Shown here one piece after another: positions 16,638 to 28,796 of a stretch of DNA of 45,765 bases. This stretch comes from Streptomyces sp. adm13(2018) (lineage in GTDB: Bacteria; Actinomycetota; Actinomycetes; Streptomycetales; Streptomycetaceae). The notes beneath the pieces are model-generated. The model did not search any database, was not told the origin of the DNA, and saw nothing but the letters and a program-made list of their open reading frames with translations. Each line of letters starts with the position of its first letter. Positions within the stretch are counted from its first letter, which is position 1. Made by a program: the position numbers and the translations under genes. Location of the stretch: contig NZ_RDBH01000114.1 of assembly GCF_008042145.1 (NCBI RefSeq), positions 438,621 through 484,385 of the forward strand. Reading direction: 5' to 3'.

Positions 16638-17768
16638 GTGAAGATCCGGGTGGAGCGCGACGTACTTGCCGAGGCGGTGGCCTGGGTGGCCCGCAGCCTC
16701 CCGGCCCGTCCGCCGGCTCCCGTGCTCGCGGGCCTGCTGCTGAAGGCCGAGAACGGCGCGCTGAGCTTCTCGAGCTTCGACTACGAGGTCTCGGCCCGGG
16801 TCTCCGTCGAGGCGGAGGTCGAGGAGGACGGCACCGTCCTGGTCTCCGGCCGCCTGCTCGCCGACATCTGCCGCGCCCTCCCCAACCGACCGGTGGAGAT
16901 CTCCACAGACGGTGTACGGGCGACCGTGGTCTGCGGCTCCTCCCGCTTCACCCTCCACACCCTTCCTGTGGAGGAGTACCCGGCGCTGCCGGAGATGCCC
17001 ACCGCGACCGGCACCGTCCCCGGTGAGGTCTTCGCCTCCGCCGCCGCCCAGGTGGCCATCGCCGCCGGCCGGGACGACACGCTGCCCGTGCTCACCGGTG
17101 TGCGCATCGAGATCGAGGGCGACACCGTCACCCTCGCCTCCACCGACCGCTACCGCTTCGCGGTCCGCGAGTTCCTGTGGAAGCCGGAGTCCCCGGACGC
17201 CTCCGCGGTCGCCCTGGTGCCCGCGAAGACCCTCCTGGACACCGCCAAGGCGCTCACGAGCGGCGACACGGTCACCCTGGCGCTCTCGGGCTCCGGCAAG
17301 GGCGAGGGCCTCATCGGCTTCGAGGGTGCGGGCCGCCGCACCACCACCCGCCTGCTCGAGGGCGACCTGCCGAAGTACCGGACGCTCTTCCCCACCGAGT
17401 TCAACTCGGTCGCGGTCATCGAGACCGCGCCGTTCGTCGAGGCCGTCAAGCGCGTGGCCCTGGTGGCCGAGCGCAACACCCCGGTCCGGCTGAGCTTCGA
17501 GCAGGGCGTGCTGATCCTGGAGGCCGGCTCCAGCGACGACGCACAGGCTGTGGAGCGCGTCGACGCGCAGCTGGAGGGCGACGACATCTCGATCGCCTTC
17601 AACCCGACCTTCCTGCTGGACGGCCTCAGCGCGATCGACTCCCCGGTCGCCCAGCTCTCCTTCACGACCTCCACGAAGCCGGCGCTGCTGAGCGGCAGGC
17701 CGGCCCTGGACGCCGAGGCGGACGAGGCCTACAAGTACCTGATCATGCCGGTGCGCCTGAGCGGCTGA
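16638..17768 (+). CDS. dnaN: DNA polymerase III beta sliding clamp
   Basis: This 376-residue clamp forms a dimeric ring that tethers replicative polymerase and repair proteins. The three topologically similar clamp domains are evident: 'MKIRVERDVLAEAVAWVARS' at the start, 'LPVLTGVRIEIEGDTVTLAS' (domain II, about 155-175), 'EAVKRVALVAERNTPVRLSF' (domain III) and the C-terminal 'YLIMPVRL' that ends beta clamps. GTG 16638 follows GGAGGCGG. The gene is directly downstream of oriC in the usual order dnaA-oriC-dnaN. Length is standard for Streptomyces. Confidence 0.97.
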   Translation: MKIRVERDVLAEAVAWVARSLPARPPAPVLAGLLLKAENGALSFSSFDYEVSARVSVEAEVEEDGTVLVSGRLLADICRALPNRPVEISTDGVRATVVCGSSRFTLHTLPVEEYPALPEMPTATGTVPGEVFASAAAQVAIAAGRDDTLPVLTGVRIEIEGDTVTLASTDRYRFAVREFLWKPESPDASAVALVPAKTLLDTAKALTSGDTVTLALSGSGKGEGLIGFEGAGRRTTTRLLEGDLPKYRTLFPTEFNSVAVIETAPFVEAVKRVALVAERNTPVRLSFEQGVLILEAGSSDDAQAVERVDAQLEGDDISIAFNPTFLLDGLSAIDSPVAQLSFTTSTKPALLSGRPALDAEADEAYKYLIMPVRLSG

Positions 17769-17826
17769 GCCGGTCCGCGTCGCGCTTTCCGGGGGATCGC
17801 CTGAGCGGCTGACCCCACAGGTGTGC

Positions 17827-17858
17827 ACCCGGGTCCGGGCGTAGGCTCGGACCCGGGT
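17827..17858 (+). terminator. GC-rich palindrome between dnaN and gnd
   Basis: The stem ACCCGGGTCCG (17827-17837) pairs with CGGACCCGGGT (17848-17858) across a 10-base loop. It lies about 60 bp after dnaN and 30 bp before gnd. It may terminate dnaN, but a TAGGCT sequence in the loop also looks like a Streptomyces -10 element, so a regulatory role for gnd is possible. Confidence 0.6.
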
Positions 17859-17888
17859 ACACCGCACACGACGCTTAAGGAATCTCTG

Positions 17889-18767
17889 ATGGAGCTCGGT
17901 CTCGTCGGTCTCGGCAAGATGGGCGGCAACATGCGCGAGCGCATCCGCCGCGCAGGCCACACCGTCATCGGATACGACCGCAACCCGGACCTCGCCGACG
18001 TCCAGAGCCTCGAAGAGCTTGTCACCAAGCTCAAGGGGCCCCGCGTCGTGTGGGTCATGGTCCCGGCCGGTGCCGCGACCCAGTCCACCATCGACGAGCT
18101 GTCCGAGCTGCTCTCCCCCGGCGACATCGTCGTGGACGGCGGCAACTCCCGCTGGACCGACGACGAGAAGCACGCGGAGGAGCTGGCGGCCAAGGGCATC
18201 GGCTTCGTCGACTGCGGCGTCTCCGGTGGCGTCTGGGGCCTGGAGAACGGCTACGCGCTGATGTACGGCGGCTCCGCCGAGGACGTCGCCAAGGTCCAGC
18301 CGATCTTCGACGCGCTCAAGCCCGAGGGCGAGTTCGGCTCGGTGCACGCGGGCAAGGTCGGCGCCGGCCACTTCGCGAAGATGGTCCACAACGGCATCGA
18401 GTACGCGATGATGCAGGCCTACGCCGAGGGCTGGGAGCTCCTGGAGAAGGTCGACTCCGTCACCGACGTGCGCGAGGTCTTCCGCTCCTGGCAGGAGGGC
18501 ACGGTCATCCGTTCCTGGCTGCTGGACCTCGCGGTCAACGCCCTCGACGAGGACGAGCACCTGGACCAGCTGCGCGGCTACGCGTCGGACTCCGGCGAGG
18601 GCCGGTGGACGGTCGAGGCCGCCATCGACAACGCCGTGCCGCTGCCGGCGATCACCGCCTCGCTGTTCGCGCGGTTCGCCTCCCGTCAGGACGACTCCCC
18701 GCAGATGAAGATGATCGCCGCGCTGCGCAACCAGTTCGGCGGCCACGCGGTCGAGACGAAGAAGTAA
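17889..18767 (+). CDS. gnd: 6-phosphogluconate dehydrogenase (decarboxylating), short form
   Basis: This 292-residue enzyme oxidatively decarboxylates 6-phosphogluconate to ribulose 5-phosphate, feeding pentoses to nucleotide synthesis. The Rossmann motif 'GLVGLGKMGGNM' opens the protein. 'VVDGGNSRWTDDE' and 'VDCGVSGGVWGLENGYALM' are substrate-binding signatures, and 'GHFAKMVHNGIEYAMMQAYAEG' holds the catalytic lysine. At about 290 residues it is the short, tetrameric, usually NAD-preferring type (GntZ/YqeC-like) and not the 470-residue form. ATG 17889 is the only start that preserves the Rossmann N-terminus. A gnd gene between dnaN and recF is a known actinomycete feature. The symbol is generic. 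Confidence 0.93.
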   Translation: MELGLVGLGKMGGNMRERIRRAGHTVIGYDRNPDLADVQSLEELVTKLKGPRVVWVMVPAGAATQSTIDELSELLSPGDIVVDGGNSRWTDDEKHAEELAAKGIGFVDCGVSGGVWGLENGYALMYGGSAEDVAKVQPIFDALKPEGEFGSVHAGKVGAGHFAKMVHNGIEYAMMQAYAEGWELLEKVDSVTDVREVFRSWQEGTVIRSWLLDLAVNALDEDEHLDQLRGYASDSGEGRWTVEAAIDNAVPLPAITASLFARFASRQDDSPQMKMIAALRNQFGGHAVETKK

Positions 18768-18773
18768 TCCACA

Positions 18774-18799
18774 GGCTGTGCACCCCGCGGTGCACAGCC
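18774..18799 (+). terminator. gnd terminator hairpin
   Basis: An 11-bp perfect stem, GGCTGTGCACC (18774-18784) with GGTGCACAGCC (18789-18799), has a 4-base loop and begins 6 bp after the gnd stop. Its distance of 28 bp from recF leaves room for partial read-through. Confidence 0.8.
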
Positions 18800-18827
18800 G
18801 CCGGGGGAAGAAGGTCGGCGCCCAACC

Positions 18828-19949
18828 ATGCACGTCACGCATCTGTCGCTGGCCGACTTCCGCTCCTACGCCCGGGTCGAGGTCCCGCTCGACCCGGGCG
18901 TCACCGCTTTCGTGGGCGCGAACGGCCAGGGCAAGACCAATCTGGTCGAGGCCGTCGGCTATCTCGCGACCCTCGCCAGCCACCGCGTCGCCTCCGACGC
19001 CCCCCTCGTCCGGATGGGGGCGGAGCGCGCGGTGATCCGCGCCGCCGTCACCCAGGGCGAGCGCTCCCAGCTGGTCGAGCTCGAACTCAACCCCGGCCGC
19101 GCCAACCGTGCCAGGATCAACAGGTCCTCGCAGGTCAGACCGCGTGACGTGCTCGGCATCGTGCGGACCGTGCTGTTCGCGCCCGAGGACCTCGCCCTGG
19201 TGAAGGGCGACCCCGGCGAGCGCCGGCGCTTCCTCGACGAGCTGATCACGGCGCGCGCGCCGCGCATGGCGGGCGTGCGCTCCGACTACGACCGCGTCCT
19301 CAAGCAGCGCAACACGCTCCTGAAGTCCGCCGCGATGGCCCGGCGGCACGGCGGCCGCGGCATGGACCTGTCCACCCTGGACGTCTGGGACCAGCACCTC
19401 GCGCGGGCCGGGGCCGAGCTGCTCGCCCAGCGGCTCGACCTGATCGCCGTACTGCAGCCGCTCGCGGACAAGGCGTACGAGCAGCTCGCGCCCGGCGGCG
19501 GGCCGGTCCAGCTGGAGTACCGGCCCTCCGCGCCCGGCACCGGCCACACCCGCGAGGAGCTGTACGAGCAGGTGATCGCCGCGCTGTCCGAGGTCCGCAA
19601 GCAGGAGATCGAGCGGGGCGTGACCCTCGTCGGACCCCACCGCGACGAACTGCTCCTCAAGCTCGGCGAGCTGCCCGCGAAGGGGTACGCCAGTCACGGC
19701 GAGTCCTGGTCGTACGCCCTCGCGCTGCGGCTGGCCTCGTACGACCTGCTGCGGTCCGAGGGCAACGAGCCGGTCCTCGTCCTCGACGACGTCTTCGCCG
19801 AGCTGGACGCGCGGCGGCGCGAGCGGCTCGCGGAGCTCGTCGCGGGCGGCGAGCAGGTCCTGGTGACGGCCGCCGTCGACGACGACGTGCCGGGGGTCCT
19901 CGCGGGGACCCGGTACCGGGTGGCCGGAGGAGAGGTGGAACGCGCATGA
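18828..19949 (+). CDS. recF: DNA replication and repair protein RecF
   Basis: This 373-residue SMC-like ATPase acts with RecO and RecR to load RecA at gaps and stalled forks. Walker A '[18 protein letters not shown]' is near residue 30; '[13 protein letters not shown]' and '[16 protein letters not shown]' (about 265) are RecF-specific; the ABC signature/Walker B is '[19 protein letters not shown]' (about 308-326). ATG 18828 gives the classic '[15 protein letters not shown]' start. The stop overlaps the DUF721 gene start by 4 bp (ATGA). Confidence 0.97.
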   Translation: MHVTHLSLADFRSYARVEVPLDPGVTAFVGANGQGKTNLVEAVGYLATLASHRVASDAPLVRMGAERAVIRAAVTQGERSQLVELELNPGRANRARINRSSQVRPRDVLGIVRTVLFAPEDLALVKGDPGERRRFLDELITARAPRMAGVRSDYDRVLKQRNTLLKSAAMARRHGGRGMDLSTLDVWDQHLARAGAELLAQRLDLIAVLQPLADKAYEQLAPGGGPVQLEYRPSAPGTGHTREELYEQVIAALSEVRKQEIERGVTLVGPHRDELLLKLGELPAKGYASHGESWSYALALRLASYDLLRSEGNEPVLVLDDVFAELDARRRERLAELVAGGEQVLVTAAVDDDVPGVLAGTRYRVAGGEVERA

Positions 19950-20506
19950 GCGAGGAGAACCTTCCCCAGCCTGTGGACACTCCGGCGCCGGCCGTTCCCG
20001 AGTCCTCGGGGGTGGACCTCGCCCGGGTCGCGCTGCGCGCCGCCAAGGAACAGGCCAGGGCCAGGGGCGCGGCCGCCCAGCAGAAGAAGCAGGCCCGGCG
20101 CGGGGGCGGCCTGCGCTCCGGCCCGCGCGCCGACGGGCGCGACCCGATGGCGCTCGGCGCCGCGATCAACCGGCTGATCACCGAGCGGGGCTGGGAGACG
20201 CCGGCGGCCGTCGGCGGGGTCATGGGCCGCTGGCCGCAGATCGTCGGCGAGGACCTGGCCAAGCACTGCGTACCGGTGCGGTTCGACGACGAGCCGGACG
20301 CCCGCGTGCTGACCGTGCAGTGCGACTCCACGGCCTGGGCCACCCAGCTGCGGCTGCTGGCGCCGACGCTGGTCGCGCGGCTCAACGAGGACCTCGGCCA
20401 CGGCACCGTGCGGATGATCAGGGTGCTCGGGCCGGGCGGGCCCCGGCGCGGGTACGGCCCGCTGCGGGCGCCGGGTTCCGTGGGCCCCGGGGACACCTAC
20501 GGGTAG
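19946..20506 (+). CDS. DUF721 family protein (DciA-like)
   Basis: This 186-residue protein carries the DUF721/DciA core at about 60-165: '[20 protein letters not shown]' (the GW-rich block with the [13 protein letters not shown] continuation) and '[20 protein letters not shown]'. The N-terminal 60 residues are basic and Ala-rich. Members with this fold (DciA) are replicative-helicase operators in many bacteria, and the position recF-DUF721-gyrB is the standard actinobacterial one. The family identification is strong; the helicase-loading role here is inferred from DciA work elsewhere. It is translationally coupled to recF. Confidence 0.88.
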   Translation: MSEENLPQPVDTPAPAVPESSGVDLARVALRAAKEQARARGAAAQQKKQARRGGGLRSGPRADGRDPMALGAAINRLITERGWETPAAVGGVMGRWPQIVGEDLAKHCVPVRFDDEPDARVLTVQCDSTAWATQLRLLAPTLVARLNEDLGHGTVRMIRVLGPGGPRRGYGPLRAPGSVGPGDTYG

Positions 20507-22893
<2,387 letters not shown>

Positions 22894-22934
22894 GTCGGTC
22901 TCAGCTGACCGTACGAAAGGACTGACGACCAGCA

Positions 22935-25562
<2,628 letters not shown>

Positions 25563-25566
25563 GAGC

Positions 25567-26235
25567 GTGAGTGGAGCCACGGGCGCCGGATCGGCGGCCG
25601 CCGGAGCTTCTGCTGGTGCTGGAGCGAACGGCGCCCGTGGCTCCGCCACGGACTCCCAGGGGGTTGCGGTGACGGACACTCGGGGGCAGCAGCCCTCGTA
25701 CGAGACCTACAACGGGCCGCTGCCCGGCGAGCGCGCGGGCGCGCAGCAGTCGGCGGGCCCGTACCACCCGCCGCAGGCGTACGGCGCTCCGGCGCCGGGC
25801 GGCACGGCGGGCGGTCAGACCGGCGCGGTGCGCCGGCCGCGTACGGGGGCCCGCACGACGCCCCGAACGCGCAAGGCGCGGCTGCGGGTGGCCAAGGCCG
25901 ACCCGTGGTCGGTGATGAAGGTGAGCTTCCTGCTCTCCATCGCGCTGGGCATCTGCACGGTCGTCGCCGCGGCGGTGCTGTGGATGGTCATGGACGCCAT
26001 GGGCGTCTTCTCGACCGTCGGCGGCACGATCAGCGAGGCCACGGGCTCGAACGAGTCCAACGGCTTCGACCTGCAGTCGTTCCTTTCGCTGCCGCGGGTG
26101 CTGATGTTCACCTCGGTGATCGCCGTGATCGACGTGGTCCTGATGACCGCGCTGGCGACGCTGGGCGCGTTCATCTACAACCTGTCGGCCGGCTTCGTGG
26201 GCGGTGTGGAGCTCACGCTCGCCGAGGACGAGTGA
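25567..26235 (+). CDS. DUF3566 membrane protein
   Basis: This 222-residue protein begins at GTG 25567, 4 bp after gyrA. The N-terminal ~105 residues are low-complexity (Ala/Gly/Pro/Gln). Then comes the conserved domain: 'LRVAKADPWSVMKVSFLLSI' leading into one membrane segment (about 120-145), an extracytoplasmic loop, and a second segment ('VIAVIDVVLMTALATLGAFI', about 178-197) ending 'NLSAGFVGGVELTLAEDE'. A DUF3566 gene directly after gyrA is near-universal in actinobacteria. Its function is unknown; the mycobacterial homologue lies in the same position. Co-transcription with gyrBA is likely from the spacing. Confidence 0.9.
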   Translation: MSGATGAGSAAAGASAGAGANGARGSATDSQGVAVTDTRGQQPSYETYNGPLPGERAGAQQSAGPYHPPQAYGAPAPGGTAGGQTGAVRRPRTGARTTPRTRKARLRVAKADPWSVMKVSFLLSIALGICTVVAAAVLWMVMDAMGVFSTVGGTISEATGSNESNGFDLQSFLSLPRVLMFTSVIAVIDVVLMTALATLGAFIYNLSAGFVGGVELTLAEDE

Positions 26236-26344
26236 CAGCCGAGTGACCTGCGAGGGGGCCGGTCGGTTACCGATTTTGGGACTGGCCCTCCTGTGCGCTA
26301 ATGTTCAGGAGTCAGCGCGCGGGACATACACCGCAGAGCGCGGC

Positions 26345-26418
26345 GGGGCTATAGCTCAGTTGGTTAGAGCGCATCCCTGATAAGGATGAGGCCACAGGTT
26401 CAAATCCTGTTAGCCCCA
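26345..26418 (+). tRNA. tRNA-Ile (anticodon GAT)
   Basis: This 74-nt cloverleaf has acceptor GGGGCTA pairing with TAGCCCC, D-loop AGCTCAGTTGGTTAGAGC, anticodon loop CTGATAA with GAT at 26379-26381, and T-arm ACAGGTTCAAATCCTGT. No encoded CCA follows (the next bases are CAG). Its position downstream of gyrA is typical of streptomycetes. A strong hairpin terminator follows after 8 bp. Confidence 0.97.
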
Positions 26419-26426
26419 CAGTGAAG

Positions 26427-26459
26427 ATCGACCCGGACGGTTCCTCCGTCCGGGTCGAT
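26427..26459 (+). terminator. tRNA-Ile terminator
   Basis: A 14-bp perfect stem, ATCGACCCGGACGG with CCGTCCGGGTCGAT, has a 5-base loop and is followed by TTTCGTT. It is a classical intrinsic terminator. Confidence 0.93.
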
Positions 26460-26548
26460 TTCGTTGTCCGGGGTCCCTGGGAGGTTTGAACCTCGTACAG
26501 GTCACCGATCGGTATCGGTCGATGTGTAGAGTGGGCGTCAGAAGTCTC

Positions 26549-27913
26549 CTACGTCAACGAAAGACGAGGTCGCGCGGTGAAGAAGCTGCTCCTGGTCGCA
26601 CTGGCCGCCATCGGCGGGCTCCTCGTGTACCGCCAGATCCAGGCGGATCGCGCCGAGCAGGACCTGTGGACGGAGGCGACCGACTCCGTGCCCGCAGGTT
26701 CCGGTGTCTGAGACCCGAACCCTCTGTGGGTGAAGCCCCGGCCGCGCGAGAGCGGGCCGGGGCTTTGCTTTGCCTGAGCAAAAAGCCGACGTGCTTGAGT
26801 GAAGAGGAGCAGCGCGTGACGACGCAGGGCGGCCTCGGCCGGAGGGCGGGGGCCCTGATCACGGCGGTCGCCGCGGTGGGGGCGCTGTCCGACTTCGGCA
26901 TCTCCATGCGCAAGGGCGAACCCCGCCTCACCGAGACCGACTACGTGGTGGGCACGCCCGGCTACTTCGCGCCCGAGCAGCTGCTCGGCGCCGAACCCGA
27001 CTTCACCGCCGACCTGTTCGCCGTCGGTGGGGCCCGTCGGGCCCTGTGGGCCGAAGCCGGGCGGCAGCGGGCCGAGTTGGTCGAAGATCTCGACCCGCTC
27101 CTCGTCGGGGTGGGGCTCGGGCAGCATCTCGACGGCCGCCGCCAGGGCCTTGCGCGCGCCGGTGGCCGTCCGGAAGCGGGCCTGCGGGTCCGGTTGCAGC
27201 AGACCGGCGAGCACCTGCCACAGGGGCTCGGGGACGCCCTCGGGAGCCCCGGGGGCGCCGTGGGCCGCGTAGTGCTCGATCAGGGCGCGGGAGTCCGGCT
27301 TGCGGCCCTGGAGCAGATAGAGGGCGACCAGGCCGACGGCGAACAGGTCGGCGGTGAAGTCGGGTTCGGCGCCGAGCAGCTGCTCGGGCGCGAAGTAGCC
27401 GGGCGTGCCCACCACGTAGTCGGTCTCGGTGAGGCGGGGTTCGCCCTTGCGCATGGAGATGCCGAAGTCGGACAGCCGCAGGTGCGGCCGCCCGGTCCCG
27501 GTGACGTCCATGAGGATGTTCGCGGGCTTGATGTCTCGGTGCACGACCCCCTCCGCGTGCACCGTGGCCAGGCCCGAGAGCAGCTGGTCGAGCAGGACGC
27601 AGACGAACCGGGGCGGCAGCGGGCCGTAGTCGCCGATCACGTGGGCCAGGGAGCCGCCGGCGACCAGGTCCATGGTGAACAGGACCTTGTCGTCGTCGGC
27701 GGCCCAGCTGGCCGGCGCGAGGACGTGCGGATGGTCGATCCGCAGCGCCTGTTCGCGGACGAAGCGGAGCAGGGTGTGCGCGTCGCTCTGCAGGAGCACC
27801 TTGGCCGCCACGTAGCGGCGGCGCCGGTGGTCCCAGGCGCGCCACACCGCGCCCGCACCGCCCCGCCCGATCGGGTCGACCAGCTCGTACCGCCCGGCGA
27901 AAACCTCACCCAT
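26549..27913 (-). CDS. Ser/Thr protein kinase; native 3' end lost, chimeric tail
   Basis: The kinase domain is complete and looks active: glycine loop 'IGRGGAGAVWRAW' (about 16-28), the lysine in 'YVAAKVLLQ', catalytic loop 'VHRDIKPANILM' (about 123-134), 'SDFGISM' (about 147-153) and 'GTPGYFAPEQL'. ATG 27913 is the start. Sequence native to the gene runs to base 27028 (about 295 residues, ending in a Gly/Pro-rich linker 'GPQGPTGPT'). Beyond that the frame crosses the inverted 144-bp copy and then antisense sequence of DLW-39, giving about 160 meaningless residues to the stop at 26549. Streptomyces kinases normally carry a membrane helix or other C-terminal part after such a linker, and none is present. 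The gene is either truncated by rearrangement or misassembled at 27027/27028. A helix-turn-helix gene lies 76 bp upstream on the same strand. Confidence 0.7.
   Translation of the reverse strand: MGEVFAGRYELVDPIGRGGAGAVWRAWDHRRRRYVAAKVLLQSDAHTLLRFVREQALRIDHPHVLAPASWAADDDKVLFTMDLVAGGSLAHVIGDYGPLPPRFVCVLLDQLLSGLATVHAEGVVHRDIKPANILMDVTGTGRPHLRLSDFGISMRKGEPRLTETDYVVGTPGYFAPEQLLGAEPDFTADLFAVGLVALYLLQGRKPDSRALIEHYAAHGAPGAPEGVPEPLWQVLAGLLQPDPQARFRTATGARKALAAAVEMLPEPHPDEERVEIFDQLGPLPPGFGPQGPTGPTDGEQVGGEVGFGAEQLLGREVAGRAHHVVGLGEAGFALAHGDAEVGQRPHRGDRRDQGPRPPAEAALRRHALLLFTQARRLFAQAKQSPGPLSRGRGFTHRGFGSQTPEPAGTESVASVHRSCSARSAWIWRYTRSPPMAASATRSSFFTARPRLSLT
26577..26711 (+). CDS. DLW-39 family peptide
   Basis: This 44-residue peptide begins at GTG 26577 (MKKLLLVALAAIGGLLVYRQ). 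The N-terminal 18 residues form a hydrophobic helix after two lysines, which could be a signal anchor. The rest is charged and contains the DLW signature (RAEQDLWTEATDSVP) that names the family. GAGG precedes the start. The family is restricted to actinobacteria and sits between tRNA-Ile and tRNA-Ala near gyrA; no function is known. A good intrinsic terminator (26733-26765) follows. Confidence 0.9.
   Translation: MKKLLLVALAAIGGLLVYRQIQADRAEQDLWTEATDSVPAGSGV
26733..26765 (+). terminator. DLW-39 terminator
   Basis: AAGCCCCGGCC (26733-26743) and GGCCGGGGCTT (26755-26765) form an 11-bp perfect stem with an 11-base loop, followed by TGCTTTG. Confidence 0.88.
26816..26887 (+). pseudogene. 5' remnant of a small gene, interrupted by a copied kinase fragment
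   Basis: GTG 26816 is preceded by an excellent AGAGGAG and encodes 24 residues (VTTQGGLGRRAGALITAVAA then VGAL) that look like a basic N-terminus entering a membrane or signal helix. At 26884 the sequence becomes an exact inverted copy of part of the neighbouring kinase gene. From there the frame runs on as kinase-like residues (SDFGISMRKGEP), then antisense sequence, to a stop at 28108. I read it as a genuine gene start whose remainder is missing, or which has been misassembled. I do not recognise the family. Confidence 0.5.
26884..27027 (+). repeat. 144-bp perfect inverted copy of a kinase segment (copy arm)
   Basis: Bases 26884-27027 are the exact reverse complement of 27333-27476. In this orientation they read kinase codons from the DFG motif to 'ADLFAVG' on the plus strand, opposite to the kinase gene. 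Identity stops abruptly at both ends. The 305 bp between the arms is the kinase C-terminal coding sequence. Confidence 0.95.
27333..27476 (-). repeat. Source arm of the 144-bp inverted repeat (inside the kinase gene)
   Basis: This segment encodes kinase residues from the DFG motif through the activation segment to about 'DLFAVG'. Because it is in frame and conserved in the kinase, it is the original, and 26884-27027 is the copy. Confidence 0.95.
27641..27770 (-). repeat. Source arm of the 130-bp inverted repeat (inside the kinase gene)
   Basis: This segment encodes the kinase N-lobe from 'LLRFVREQALRIDHPHVL' to 'VAGGSLAH'. Its exact reverse complement occurs at 28797-28926, downstream of tRNA-Ala. 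Confidence 0.95.
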
Positions 27914-27989
27914 CGTGCTGCGTCCGCTCCCCGTTGGTCCGTTGGTCCGTGTCGAGGCGATGCCGGCCGGCCGCCGGCCGCCGGCCGCG

Positions 27990-28538
27990 TCAGTTCTGGT
28001 GCGACTCGTAGTGCGCGACCGCGTCCGCGGTGCGTCCCGCGCCGTACACCCGGAGGAACTCTGCCAGTTCGGGGTGGGCCGGGGCGAGGGAGTCGGCGGC
28101 GTCGATGATGTCGCCGGCCGCGGCTACGGAGCGCAGCAGCGACTGGATCTCGCGGACCACCCTGCGCACGGTCGGGGCGCCCGACCCGGTGGCCGGCTGA
28201 CCGGTGCTGGTGAGAACGGAGCCGCCCTGCGACTTCTTGACCTCGTCCATGCGGTCGGTGGCCTCGGCGGCGCTGACGGTGCCGTCGGCGACCTGCACGG
28301 CGAGTTCCTGGAGCGCCTGGACGCGCTGGACGACGGCCGGGTTGCCGATCTTGGCCCGCTGGCCGCTCATCAGCTGGGACAGCATGGGCGCGGAGAGCCC
28401 CAGCACCGCCGCGAGCCTGGCCTGGTTGAGTCCGAGATCGTCGATCAGCCGACGGAAGAGCGCCCCCAGCGGCTCTCCGTACCAACTGCGCTGAAGCTCT
28501 CTGGCTCGCGCCGTGGCTTCCTGCTGCGCTGCGTCCAT
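27990..28538 (-). CDS. Helix-turn-helix DNA-binding protein
   Basis: This 182-residue protein has an N-terminal XRE-like helix-turn-helix (about 28-62: 'LIDDLGLNQARLAAVLGLSA', 'MLSQLMSGQRAKIGNP'), followed by a helical region with 'VQALQELAVQVADGTVSAAE' and a C-terminal helical part ('AHPELAEFLRVYGAGRTADA'). ATG 28538 is the start, after GGGGAGAAG. It lies just upstream of the kinase on the same strand, a pairing seen at this place in Streptomyces chromosomes, so it may be a substrate or partner of that kinase. That link is inference. The target genes are unknown. Confidence 0.85.
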   Translation of the reverse strand: MDAAQQEATARARELQRSWYGEPLGALFRRLIDDLGLNQARLAAVLGLSAPMLSQLMSGQRAKIGNPAVVQRVQALQELAVQVADGTVSAAEATDRMDEVKKSQGGSVLTSTGQPATGSGAPTVRRVVREIQSLLRSVAAAGDIIDAADSLAPAHPELAEFLRVYGAGRTADAVAHYESHQN

Positions 28539-28666
28539 TTCTTCTCCCCATCCCTAGGTTCGCCACTGCGAACCTCGGTCAGCATCTTACGGAGCGTGGT
28601 CGCCGACCGGGAGTCCCAATCCTTTTGCCGGGCATGGGGGGTGACCCGGTACGCTGTTCTCGTTCC

Positions 28667-28739
28667 GGGGCCTTAGCTCAGTTGGTAGAGCGCTGTCTTT
28701 GCATGGCAGATGTCAGGGGTTCGACTCCCCTAGGCTCCA
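28667..28739 (+). tRNA. tRNA-Ala (anticodon TGC)
   Basis: This 73-nt cloverleaf has acceptor GGGGCCT pairing with AGGCTCC (one G-T wobble), D-arm AGCTCAGTTGGTAGAGC, anticodon loop TTTGCAT with TGC at 28700-28702, and T-arm AGGGGTTCGACTCCCCT. No CCA is encoded. A long hairpin begins immediately after the discriminator. Confidence 0.97.
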
Positions 28740-28740
28740 C

Positions 28741-28792
28741 GGAAAGCACCCCCTGTGAACTGCGGAAACGCAGGTCACAGGGGGTGCTTTCC
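28741..28792 (+). terminator. tRNA-Ala terminator, unusually long stem
   Basis: GGAAAGCACCCCCTGTGA (28741-28758) pairs perfectly with 28775-28792. An inner stem CTGCG-GAAA-CGCAG lies inside. Pairing can extend outward a few bases into the tRNA 3' end (CCAC with GTGG). It is much longer than needed for termination. Confidence 0.9.
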
Positions 28793-28796
28793 GTGG

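Noticed and set aside
16476..19697. Minus-strand open frame of 1073 codons
   Set aside because: It is antisense to dnaN, gnd and recF, all clearly real. Long antisense frames are expected at this GC content, and the translation is low-complexity without motifs.
26486..28108. Plus-strand ORF with kinase-like residues in the middle
   Set aside because: Only the 144-bp inverted copy looks like a kinase. The rest is antisense to the real kinase gene, so it is not a second kinase gene.
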